Assembly: GCF_013141695.1 (NCBI RefSeq)
Contig: NZ_WHNY01000075.1
Span: 372,001-436,000, forward strand
Length of the DNA stretch: 64,000 nt
Direction: 5' to 3'
DNA from: Paenibacillus plantarum
GTDB taxonomy: Bacteria > Bacillota > Bacilli > Paenibacillales > NBRC-103111
The notes under the pieces were generated by a model. It saw only the letters and a list, made by a program, of their open reading frames with translations, was not told the origin of the DNA and made no database searches. Position numbers and translations under genes: made by a program. This document shows, in pieces, positions 16,048 to 24,273 of this stretch (positions are counted from its first letter, which is position 1; the number at the start of each line of letters is the position of its first letter).

Positions 16048-17925
16048 TCATACAGCTTCTTGTGTGAATTGACTGTTATAGAGCTCCGCGTAGAAACCAT
16101 GCTGCTCCAGAAGCTCCTCATGCGTGCCTTGCTCGATGACGGTTCCTTGATTCATGACAAGAATCAGATCAGCTTCACGAATGGTAGACAGACGATGAGC
16201 AATGACGAAACTTGTACGATCGGCCATCAAATTATTCATCGCACGTTGGATAGAAACTTCCGTCCGCGTATCTACACTGCTCGTTGCTTCATCTAGAATC
16301 AAGATGGCCGGATCAGCTAGGATCGCACGGGCAATCGTAAGCAATTGCTTTTGACCATGGGATAAATTGGACGCTTCTTCATTCAAAATCGTATCATACC
16401 CATCAGGAAGTGTTCGGATGAAATGATCCGCATAGGCAGCGCGCGCCGCGTCAACAATATCCTCCTCAGTCGCACCAACCCGCCCATAGGCGATATTGTC
16501 ACGGATTGTGCCATTGAAGAGCCACGTATCTTGCAGTACCATACCGAACAGCCCGCGGAGGTCACTACGAGTCATATTGCGTGAATCAACACCATCGATG
16601 GAAATGCGTCCGTTTTGCAATTCATAGAAGCGCATCAGGAGATTGACGATCGTTGTTTTGCCAGCTCCTGTAGGTCCAACAATGGCAACAGTTTGTCCTG
16701 GTTTGACATCGATATTCATATTCGTAATTAATGGCGTATCTGCTTTGTATGAGAAAGCGACATCTTCAAACTGTACATGACCATGGACTTCTTGAACTTT
16801 TTGCGAGTCTTTCTTCTCAAGGACTTCTTCGGGTTCATCTAATAATTCAAAAATGCGCTCAGCCGCTGCAATCGTGGACTGAATGACGTTGGCGATATTC
16901 GCCACTTGGGTAATCGGCATGGTGAACTGTCCGGAATATTGGATGAAAGCCAGGACATCTCCAATTTTAATCGCATTGTGCGTCACCATAACGCCGCCAA
17001 TAACGCTGACGAGCACATAGCCAATATTGCCGATGAAGGACATGACTGGAAAGATAAGTCCCGAAATAAATTGGGCTTTCCAGCCGGTATGATACAACCG
17101 CTCATTAATTTCATTGAACTTATCAACAGATTGCTGTTCTTTGCCAAAAGCCTTCACAATCGTATGTCCTGTATACATTTCTTCGACATGTCCGTTGAGC
17201 TCGCCAAGGGTTCGCTGCTGTCCTTTAAAATATTGCTGGGAACGGCTAGCGATCATCTTCGTTCCCCAGATGCTCAGCGGAAGCGTAACGATCGTCGCTA
17301 AGGTGAGCAGAGGGCTGATCGTTAGCATCATAATGATAGTTCCGAGCAATGTGACAACGGAAGTGATGAGCTGCGTTAAGCTTTGCTGCATGGTCGAGCT
17401 GATCGTATCCACGTCATTCGTAGCTCGGCTCATCGTGTCCCCGTGGCTTCTTGCATCAAAGAAAGACAAAGGAACGCGCGTCAGCTTTTCGCTAACATCT
17501 CTGCGTAAGTTGAAGACAATTCGCTGAGTTACTTTCACCATGATTCGCTGCTGGATATACATTAAAATGGAACTCACGACATATAACACGGCAAGAATAA
17601 GAACGATTCTGAGAATCGCATCGAAATCGATTTTCGCGCCTGCAATGCCTTTGAGTTTGCCCATGGAGCCTTCTGCGAGCTTAGTAACGGCGTTACCCAT
17701 CAGTTTCGGGCTAATAATACTAAACAGTGTGCTTAGGATAGCGGCAATGAGAACAAATGAGATGGAGACGCGAAAAGGCTGCATATACGCTAATAGTCTT
17801 TTCAAAGTACCCTTGAAATCCTTCGCCTTCTGAACAGGCATCCCCATGCCCATACCGCCTCGGCCCATAAAGCCCGGATTCATGCCGCCTGGGGGGCGCT
17901 GTGGTTCTTTCGGTTTGTCACTCAT
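16048..17925 (-). CDS. Heterodimeric ABC exporter subunit with canonical ATP site
   Basis: A 625-residue type IV ABC half-transporter with six transmembrane helices (residues ~50-340) then an ATPase domain: Walker A GPTGAGKTT, Walker B ILILDEATSSVD with the catalytic Glu, and switch His in FVIAHRLSTI. The signature reads LSHGQ instead of LSGGQ. A glycine/methionine-rich N-terminal tail (GGMNPGFMGRGGMGMGMP) precedes the membrane domain. It overlaps the upstream gene by four bases (ATGA). The pair resembles multidrug exporters of the YheH/YheI and YfiB/YfiC type; the substrate is unknown. Confidence 0.88.
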   Translation of the reverse strand: MSDKPKEPQRPPGGMNPGFMGRGGMGMGMPVQKAKDFKGTLKRLLAYMQPFRVSISFVLIAAILSTLFSIISPKLMGNAVTKLAEGSMGKLKGIAGAKIDFDAILRIVLILAVLYVVSSILMYIQQRIMVKVTQRIVFNLRRDVSEKLTRVPLSFFDARSHGDTMSRATNDVDTISSTMQQSLTQLITSVVTLLGTIIMMLTISPLLTLATIVTLPLSIWGTKMIASRSQQYFKGQQRTLGELNGHVEEMYTGHTIVKAFGKEQQSVDKFNEINERLYHTGWKAQFISGLIFPVMSFIGNIGYVLVSVIGGVMVTHNAIKIGDVLAFIQYSGQFTMPITQVANIANVIQSTIAAAERIFELLDEPEEVLEKKDSQKVQEVHGHVQFEDVAFSYKADTPLITNMNIDVKPGQTVAIVGPTGAGKTTIVNLLMRFYELQNGRISIDGVDSRNMTRSDLRGLFGMVLQDTWLFNGTIRDNIAYGRVGATEEDIVDAARAAYADHFIRTLPDGYDTILNEEASNLSHGQKQLLTIARAILADPAILILDEATSSVDTRTEVSIQRAMNNLMADRTSFVIAHRLSTIREADLILVMNQGTVIEQGTHEELLEQHGFYAELYNSQFTQEAV

Positions 17926-19646
17926 GCACTTTCCTCCTCTGATAGCTGAGAAGCAACAATTTCTTGATAGACCTCACACGTTTTCATCAGTTCCTGATGC
18001 GTGCCGATGCCAGCGATTTTACCCTCATCCAAAACAACGATTTGATTCGCGTCCATAATGGTGCTGACACGCTGGGCGACGATCAACATGGTGGCACGTT
18101 CTGTTTCTAATTTAAGCGCTGCGCGTAGCTTTGCATCCGTCTTGAAATCTAAGGCGGAGAAGCTGTCGTCGAAAATATAAATATTCGGTTTGCGGGCCAG
18201 TGCTCGGCTAATGGCAAGACGCTGCTTTTGACCACCGGAAAGATTGGTACCGCCTTGTGCAAGTACGGACTGGAAGTTGTCTTTCATACCGCCAATGAAA
18301 TCGGCTGCTTGTGCGGTAGATGCTGCGCGAGCAAGCTCTTCATCTGTCGCTAAATCATTTCCGAATCGGAGGTTATCGGCTACTGTGCCGGAGAAGAGAA
18401 CGGCTTTTTGTGGGACATAACCGATTTGTTCACGTACACTTTCAAGCGTCAGAGAAGGAAGCGGTTGATCGTTCAATGTGATGGAACCTGATCCGACATC
18501 ATAAAACCGAAGGAGTAAGTTAATAAGCGTTGTTTTGCCTGAACCTGTTCCTCCAATGATAGCTGTAACTTCGCCAGGTCTAGCGCTGAAGGTAATATCT
18601 TCGATCGCTGGTTGTTCTGCACCGGGGTAACTGAAGGTTACATGATTAAAATGTACCGTGACTTGGTCCTCTTTCAGGGTTACAGCGTTCTTGGCATTAT
18701 GTACGACGGATTCGATTGCCAACACTTCATTAATACGAACCGCAGAAGCGGATGCCCGAGGAATCATCATGAAGATCATCGTCATCATAAACATGCTGAA
18801 CATAATTTGCATCGCATATTGAATGAAGGCCATGAGATCTCCAACTTGCATTTGACTATTATCAATGCGAATGCCGCCATACCATAAAATCACAATCATA
18901 CCGAGATTGAACACAAGCATCATAACAGGCATCATTGTAGCCATGATGGTGTTTACTTTGATTGCAGTCTGCGTGAAATCTTGGCTGGCACGTTCAAATT
19001 TAAGTTTCTCATGGTTTGAGCGGTTAAATGCGCGAATGACACGAATACCTGTTAAATGCTCCCGCAAAGCAAGGTTGATGCCGTCAATTTTGATTTGCTG
19101 TGTTTTGAATAACGGAATTCCCTTACGCATAATAAAAACAATGACAAGTACTAAAATTGGGATCACTGCAATCAAAACAAGGGCAAGATGCGCATCTTTG
19201 TACGTTGCCATGATAACACCGCCAATGAGCATGGTTGGTGCCCCAATGAACATCCGCATCATGACAACCAACTGTTGAACTTGCGCGATATCATTAGTCG
19301 TTCTAGTAATGAGAGAAGACGTACCAAGCTTATCAAATTCATTGAGGGAAAAACTCTCGACATGGGAAAAAAGCTTGCGCCGCAAATCTCTCCCGAAGCC
19401 TGTTGCTGTCTTGGCAAGCAGATAACTCGCCACCATGACACAGGCCATGCCGCCCATTGCGACGAGCAACATATAAGCTCCAAATCGCAGAATATAACCG
19501 ACATCACCTTTTACCACACCGACATCCACAATGTCAGAGAGGAGAGTCGGCAGATACAGTTGAGCTAGTGATTGCAGAAGCATCAATGTAATGATGACAA
19601 CCACTGAAACTCGATAAGGCTTCAAATACCTAAACAATTTGAACAT
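17922..19646 (-). CDS. Heterodimeric ABC exporter subunit with degenerate ATP site
   Basis: A 574-residue ABC half-transporter with six transmembrane helices in residues ~15-300. The ATPase domain has Walker A GGTGSGKTT and a standard LSGGQ signature, but Walker B is IYIFDDSFSALD (Asp for catalytic Glu) and the switch His is Gln (IVAQRVSTI). With the partner's LSHGQ this predicts one hydrolytic and one non-hydrolytic site, as known for BmrC/BmrD-type heterodimers. It is the first gene of the pair; AAGGAGGAAACT precedes the ATG. Confidence 0.88.
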   Translation of the reverse strand: MFKLFRYLKPYRVSVVVIITLMLLQSLAQLYLPTLLSDIVDVGVVKGDVGYILRFGAYMLLVAMGGMACVMVASYLLAKTATGFGRDLRRKLFSHVESFSLNEFDKLGTSSLITRTTNDIAQVQQLVVMMRMFIGAPTMLIGGVIMATYKDAHLALVLIAVIPILVLVIVFIMRKGIPLFKTQQIKIDGINLALREHLTGIRVIRAFNRSNHEKLKFERASQDFTQTAIKVNTIMATMMPVMMLVFNLGMIVILWYGGIRIDNSQMQVGDLMAFIQYAMQIMFSMFMMTMIFMMIPRASASAVRINEVLAIESVVHNAKNAVTLKEDQVTVHFNHVTFSYPGAEQPAIEDITFSARPGEVTAIIGGTGSGKTTLINLLLRFYDVGSGSITLNDQPLPSLTLESVREQIGYVPQKAVLFSGTVADNLRFGNDLATDEELARAASTAQAADFIGGMKDNFQSVLAQGGTNLSGGQKQRLAISRALARKPNIYIFDDSFSALDFKTDAKLRAALKLETERATMLIVAQRVSTIMDANQIVVLDEGKIAGIGTHQELMKTCEVYQEIVASQLSEEESA

Positions 19647-19715
19647 AGTTTCCTCCTTAACCTTTTGGCCACAACGATACTAAATAATAGGAAATAAAGA
19701 TAGATTTATATGTAA

Positions 19716-19724
19716 ATTATAACA
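19716..19724 (-). promoter_or_regulatory. Extended -10 promoter for the ABC exporter pair
   Basis: On the minus strand TGTTATAAT (TG plus TATAAT) lies about 70 bases before the upstream exporter gene. A weak -35 (TTGGGC) sits 18 nt further up. Confidence 0.6.
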
Positions 19725-19776
19725 CATGCTCCAAGACTTGCCCAAGGAATGATCTATGTATGATGCCAAAAAAACA

Positions 19777-19805
19777 TTGACTTATCCTGTCGAAAGTGGC
19801 ATAAT
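19777..19805 (+). promoter_or_regulatory. Sigma-A promoter of the pyr operon
   Basis: TTGACT (19777-19782), a 17-nt spacer and CATAAT (19800-19805), shortly before the PyrR-binding leader. Confidence 0.8.
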
Positions 19806-19828
19806 TCTTTTAATTACATATGTGCCTT

Positions 19829-19992
19829 TAAAAACAGTCCAGAGAGGCTGGCAAGGTAAAACGATAAGAAAAGTCGGGTAATGCTGAGTCGAGAATTCAG
19901 CAAGCTTAAGGGTGTGCGCATCCTGCAGCCCCGCTCTATCTCTTTATGCACTCGTAAACTCCTTGCCAAGAATTGGGCAAGGAGTTTTTTGG
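19829..19992 (+). promoter_or_regulatory. PyrR-dependent attenuator of the pyr operon
   Basis: The leader carries the PyrR-binding loop sequence CAGTCCAGAGAGGCTGGCAA (19835-19854) and ends in a terminator, CTCCTTGCC / GGCAAGGAG (19958-19966 / 19976-19984) plus a T-run. In known pyr leaders, UMP-bound PyrR holds the anti-antiterminator and promotes termination before pyrR. Only one such attenuator is visible in this operon. Confidence 0.9.
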
Positions 19993-20054
19993 TTTTACCA
20001 CCAGAATACGTATGTGAATGCTGACTTAGATAGTTTAGCCAGGAGGCGAAAACG

Positions 20055-20603
20055 ATGAATGAGACCGCCGAACACACCATTATTGATGAGATGGGAATTC
20101 GTAGAGCACTTACGCGGATTGCACACGAGATACTGGAAAAGAATAAAGGTGTAGAGAATTGTACCTTGATTGGTATTCGGACCCGAGGCATTTACTTAGC
20201 GAAGCGAGTAGCAGAACGGATTCTAGAAATTGAAGGCGTACCGATTCCGGTGGGAGAGATCGATATAACTTCTTATCGCGATGATCGCGTGAAAGTCAGA
20301 TCGGTGGAGAACGTGCAAGAAGGCGGCAAAATGCAAATCCAAGATCGCAAAATCATCCTGTTCGATGATGTGCTGTATACCGGCAGAACGGTAAGAGCCG
20401 CGATGGATGCGCTAATTGATTTAGGCCGACCGCAAATGATTCAACTTGCTGTACTTGTGGACAGAGGGCATCGTGAGCTTCCCATACGACCTGATTATGT
20501 GGGCAAGAATGTACCGACGTCCAAGAGTGAGAGCATTGAAGTGATGTTAACGGAAATTGATGACAAAGATGAAGTTATTATCCAGAGGGGGAAACAGGAG
20601 TGA
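20055..20603 (+). CDS. pyrR: Bifunctional pyr operon regulator / uracil phosphoribosyltransferase PyrR
   Basis: A 182-residue phosphoribosyltransferase-fold RNA-binding attenuation protein. PRPP loop: KIILFDDVLYTGRTVRAAMDAL; also LIGIRTRGIYLAKR and LVDRGHRELPIRPDYVGKN. It senses UMP/UTP and binds the leader upstream; it may also have uracil phosphoribosyltransferase activity. AGGAGG precedes the ATG. First gene of pyrR-B-C-carA-carB-F-E. Confidence 0.97.
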   Translation: MNETAEHTIIDEMGIRRALTRIAHEILEKNKGVENCTLIGIRTRGIYLAKRVAERILEIEGVPIPVGEIDITSYRDDRVKVRSVENVQEGGKMQIQDRKIILFDDVLYTGRTVRAAMDALIDLGRPQMIQLAVLVDRGHRELPIRPDYVGKNVPTSKSESIEVMLTEIDDKDEVIIQRGKQE

Positions 20604-20608
20604 GTAGC

Positions 20609-21508
20609 ATGAGCACAACAACAACTAGACATTTCTTGGGACTAAAAGGCGTAAGTGCAGAGGAGATCACAAGCATTCTGGATCGTGCAGCCTACTGGGA
20701 ACAAAGCCCTAGCAAAGTAAATAACCAACTCCATGGGAAATTCGTTTCCAACTTATTTTTTGAAAATAGTACAAGAACTCGCTTCTCCTTCGAACTAGCG
20801 CAAAAACGTCTTGGTGCAGATGTGCTGAACTTCTCTTCAGCTGAATCCAGTGTGCAAAAAGGCGAGTCCATCTACGACACAGTTCGCACGCTAGAATCCA
20901 TGGGGATTGATGCTGGTGTGATTCGACTGAAGCCGAATGGTGTGCTGCAAGAGCTAGCAGAGAAAATCAAAATCCCGCTCATCAACGCGGGGGACGGCAA
21001 TAACGAGCATCCAACGCAAGCGCTGCTTGATTTCTATACAATGCGCAAGCAATTCGGCGCAATCAAAGGTTTGACAGTCTCCATCATCGGAGACATTCTA
21101 CATAGCCGCGTGGCTCGTTCGAACCTCTGGGGGCTGATCGCCCTTGGAGCCAAAGTGCAGTTCTGTGCTCCTGCGAGTATGCAGGCTCCTGAGCTAGCCG
21201 AGTTCGCTCCTTATGTCAACTTCGAAGAAGCTTTGAAAGCCGACGTCGTCATGATGCTTCGTGTACAGCTGGAACGTCACGACACAGGGCTTATCAAATC
21301 AGCTGAAGAATACCGCGAACAATACGGATTAACGGTAGAGCGTGCAAGCCGCATGGCGCCTCATGCGATCATCATGCATCCAGCTCCAGTAAATCGCAAT
21401 GTGGAGCTAGATGATGAACTCGTGGAACATGAGAAGTCTAAGATCTTTACACAAATTGCTCATGGTGTGCCGATTCGTATGGCCGTCATCGAACGAGCTT
21501 TATCATAA
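20609..21508 (+). CDS. pyrB: Aspartate carbamoyltransferase catalytic subunit
   Basis: A 299-residue ATCase catalytic chain. Carbamoyl-phosphate motif FFENSTRTRFSFELAQKRLGA, plus HPTQALLDFYTM and HPAPVNRNVELDDELVE. It makes N-carbamoyl-aspartate, the first committed step of UMP synthesis. CAGGAG at 20595-20600 points to ATG 20609; an upstream GTG at 20600 would overlap the pyrR stop and lacks a Shine-Dalgarno. Confidence 0.96.
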   Translation: MSTTTTRHFLGLKGVSAEEITSILDRAAYWEQSPSKVNNQLHGKFVSNLFFENSTRTRFSFELAQKRLGADVLNFSSAESSVQKGESIYDTVRTLESMGIDAGVIRLKPNGVLQELAEKIKIPLINAGDGNNEHPTQALLDFYTMRKQFGAIKGLTVSIIGDILHSRVARSNLWGLIALGAKVQFCAPASMQAPELAEFAPYVNFEEALKADVVMMLRVQLERHDTGLIKSAEEYREQYGLTVERASRMAPHAIIMHPAPVNRNVELDDELVEHEKSKIFTQIAHGVPIRMAVIERALS

Positions 21509-21517
21509 AAGGAGAGA

Positions 21518-21601
21518 CTTTGATCTCCGATCAAAGATCCCTATAAATCCCCACAAAGTGAAGCTAAGCTCTGAAGTTGATTCCAATTACTTTACGGGGA
21601 C
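21518..21601 (+). promoter_or_regulatory. Structured pyrB-pyrC intergenic leader
   Basis: A tight hairpin CTTTGATC-TCC-GATCAAAG (21518-21536) is followed by a wider inverted repeat (TCCCCACAAAGT near 21549 and ACTTTACGGGGA near 21590; 10 of 12 positions pair), ending shortly before TAGGAGG. No T-run. It could affect transcript processing or pyrC translation; function is inferred only from position. Confidence 0.5.
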
Positions 21602-21632
21602 CCCAAACGAATACTAGGAGGACAATATCACA

Positions 21633-22916
21633 ATGGGAATTTGGATTCTAAACGGACTTACCGTTGATGCGAATAATGTACAAACGAAGAAACATGTTTT
21701 AGTCGAAAATGATAAAATTGCACAGGTCGTTGATGCTTCTAATGGTGAAGTACCACAAACAGCGGGTCATGAAGTCATTGACGCTGCTGGCAAGCTTGTA
21801 TCACCTGGTTTCATTGATATGCATGTGCATTTGAGAGAGCCTGGCTTCGAACATAAAGAAAACATTGCAACGGGAACACGTTCTGCGGCAAGAGGCGGTT
21901 TTACAACAATTGCTTGCATGCCAAATACAAGACCGGTTATTGATACCGTAGATACGGTAAATTACATATTAGACAAAGCAGCAACAGAAGGTGTTGTGCG
22001 CGTCATTCCTTACGGAACGATCACGAAGAACGAGCTTGGTCGTGAACTAACGGACTTCGCAGCGTTGAAAGAAGCGGGCGTAATCGGGTACACGGACGAT
22101 GGCGTTGGCGTTCAAAGCGCGCAAATGATGAAGGATGCAATGGCGCTTGCCGCATCACTCGGTATGCCAATCATCGCACACTGTGAAGATGACACATTGG
22201 TTGTAGGAGCGCCGGTAAATGAAGGCACTTTCGCAACAAAGCATGGTCTGAAAGGTATCCCGAACGAATCCGAAGCGATTCATGTTGGCCGCGATGTATT
22301 GCTAGCGGAAGCAACTGGGGTACACTACCACGTATGTCACGTCAGTACAGAGCAATCCGTTCGCTTGATCCGTCATGCCAAACAGTTCGGCATCAAGGTT
22401 ACTGCTGAAGTGTGTCCGCATCATCTGCTTCTTTCTGAAGAAGACATTCCAGGGATGGACGCGAACTGGAAGATGAATCCGCCGCTACGTACACCGCGTG
22501 ATGTACAGGCTGTCATCGAAGCGTTAGAAGATGGCACGATCGACATCATCGTAACGGACCATGCGCCGCATACGGAAGAAGAGAAAGCCAAAGGCATGAT
22601 GATGGCACCATTCGGAATCCTTGGTTTCGAAACAGCATTCTCCTTGCTGTATACGAAATTTGTACTTACAGGCAAATGGACACTGGGCTTCCTAGTGGAT
22701 CGCATGACCAAAAAGCCTGCTGACGTATTCGGTCTTCCATACGGAACTTTAGAAGTGGGCAGCGCGGCAGACATTACAATCGTTGATCTAGATACAACGA
22801 AAGCTGTTGTGAAAGAAGAGATTGTTTCCCGCAGCAAGAACACTCCATTCATCGGTTGGGAGCTGCAAGGCTGGCCAGTTGTTACGATTGCTTCCGGTAA
22901 AGTTGTTTATTCATAA
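21633..22916 (+). CDS. pyrC: Dihydroorotase
   Basis: A 427-residue class I dihydroorotase (amidohydrolase superfamily). Metal site DMHVHLREPGFEHKE, then FTTIACMPNTRPV, IIAHCEDDTL, HVCHVSTEQSVRLIRHA and the Asp of DIIVTDHAPHTEEEK. It cyclises carbamoyl-aspartate to dihydroorotate. TAGGAGGA precedes the ATG. Confidence 0.97.
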   Translation: MGIWILNGLTVDANNVQTKKHVLVENDKIAQVVDASNGEVPQTAGHEVIDAAGKLVSPGFIDMHVHLREPGFEHKENIATGTRSAARGGFTTIACMPNTRPVIDTVDTVNYILDKAATEGVVRVIPYGTITKNELGRELTDFAALKEAGVIGYTDDGVGVQSAQMMKDAMALAASLGMPIIAHCEDDTLVVGAPVNEGTFATKHGLKGIPNESEAIHVGRDVLLAEATGVHYHVCHVSTEQSVRLIRHAKQFGIKVTAEVCPHHLLLSEEDIPGMDANWKMNPPLRTPRDVQAVIEALEDGTIDIIVTDHAPHTEEEKAKGMMMAPFGILGFETAFSLLYTKFVLTGKWTLGFLVDRMTKKPADVFGLPYGTLEVGSAADITIVDLDTTKAVVKEEIVSRSKNTPFIGWELQGWPVVTIASGKVVYS

Positions 22917-22967
22917 AATGTTCGGAATAGGCTACGATTTAAAGCCTAAATCACGATAAGCATCTAT

Positions 22968-23072
22968 ACGATTGAACTAAAATCGTGTATATTTATACAG
23001 AAAGATTAATTTTTATGCAAGTCCTTGAATCATTACATGGTAAGCATGACATCTGCGGTTCGTGAGAACCGC
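22968..23072 (+). promoter_or_regulatory. Two hairpins in the pyrC-carA gap
   Basis: ACGATT-GAACTAA-AATCGT (22968-22986) and GCGGTTC-GTGA-GAACCGC (23055-23072) lie in the 184-nt space before carA. Neither has a following T-run, and no PyrR motif is present. Confidence 0.5.
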
Positions 23073-23100
23073 CTGACAATAGCGAAGGAGTTGAAAGAAC

Positions 23101-24273
23101 ATGCAGGCAAGATTGTTGCTGGAAGACGGCACTCTTTTTACAGGAAAATCGTTCGGTAGTGAAGGTGAATCCGTCGGCGAGGTTGTATTCAATACAGGGA
23201 TTACAGGTTATCAAGAGGTACTTTCGGATCCTTCATACTGTGGACAAATCGTAACGATGACGTATCCGCTACAAGGGAACTACGGTGTGATTCGCGATGA
23301 CTTCGAGTCCGTGCGTCCATTCATCCATGGTTTCGTTGTGCGTGAGCATGAAGAAATCCCAAGTAACTGGAGAGCTCAGTATACACTTGGCAGCCTGTTG
23401 AAAGAATACGGCATCGTTGGGATCAGCGGCATCGACACACGCATGTTGACTCGTAAAATTCGTCACTACGGCGTAATGAAAAGCATCATCACAACGTCCA
23501 ATAAATCCGTTGAAGAATTGATGGCAACTCTTAAAAACACGCCGCTTATGACGGATCAAGTTTCCCGTGTTTCCACGAAAAGCGTTTTCGGTGCTCCTGG
23601 ACACAAAGAACGCATTGTACTTGTTGACTTCGGTGCAAAAAGCGGTATCATCCGTGACCTTAGCAAACGCGATTGCGATGTTGTGGTTGTTCCACAAAAT
23701 GCAACTGCTGAACAAATTCGTCGTTTGGCACCAGACGGTGTATTGCTTTCTAACGGCCCTGGGGATCCGAAGGATGTTCCACACGCAGTAGAAATGATCA
23801 AAGGTTTGCTCGGCGACATTCCACTGTTCGGAATTTGCTTAGGCCACCAATTGTTCGCACTGGCTTGCGGCGCGGATACGGATAAATTGAAATTCGGTCA
23901 TCGCGGCGGTAACCACCCGGTTAAAGATCTAATCTCCGGACGTTGTTACATTACATCGCAAAACCATGGCTACACCGTTAAGGAAGATTCCGTCCAAGGA
24001 ACGAACCTTGAAGTGACGCACATTAACAATAACGATCGCACGATCGAAGGCTTACGCCACAAGCAATACCCAGCATTCTCGGTTCAATATCACCCAGAGG
24101 CAGCACCTGGACCATTCGACTCCAGCTACCTGTTCGATGATTTCATCTCGCTGATTCGTCAGCACAAACTAGATAACCCACAGCAGCCGCGCCAAGCGCA
24201 AATGCTTGCTCAGTGGAATGCTTCCACGGCATCGACATCTGTGAAGGAGGAACTGCAATATGCCAAAAAATAA
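23101..24273 (+). CDS. carA: Carbamoyl-phosphate synthase small (glutaminase) subunit
   Basis: A 390-residue glutaminase subunit. N-terminal CPSase small-chain domain (LEDGTLFTGKSFGSEG, GEVVFNTGITGYQEVLSDPSY) and a C-terminal class I amidotransferase with catalytic Cys in GICLGHQLFALACG and His/Glu in QYHPEAAPGP. It supplies ammonia to CarB. It overlaps carB by 14 bases. Being in the pyr operon, it is the pyrimidine-regulated (pyrAA) enzyme. Confidence 0.97.
   Translation: MQARLLLEDGTLFTGKSFGSEGESVGEVVFNTGITGYQEVLSDPSYCGQIVTMTYPLQGNYGVIRDDFESVRPFIHGFVVREHEEIPSNWRAQYTLGSLLKEYGIVGISGIDTRMLTRKIRHYGVMKSIITTSNKSVEELMATLKNTPLMTDQVSRVSTKSVFGAPGHKERIVLVDFGAKSGIIRDLSKRDCDVVVVPQNATAEQIRRLAPDGVLLSNGPGDPKDVPHAVEMIKGLLGDIPLFGICLGHQLFALACGADTDKLKFGHRGGNHPVKDLISGRCYITSQNHGYTVKEDSVQGTNLEVTHINNNDRTIEGLRHKQYPAFSVQYHPEAAPGPFDSSYLFDDFISLIRQHKLDNPQQPRQAQMLAQWNASTASTSVKEELQYAKK

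Noticed and set aside
17114..19568. Several 90-140-codon plus-strand ORFs inside the ABC exporter genes
   Set aside because: They are shadows of two clearly conserved minus-strand genes and lack start signals.
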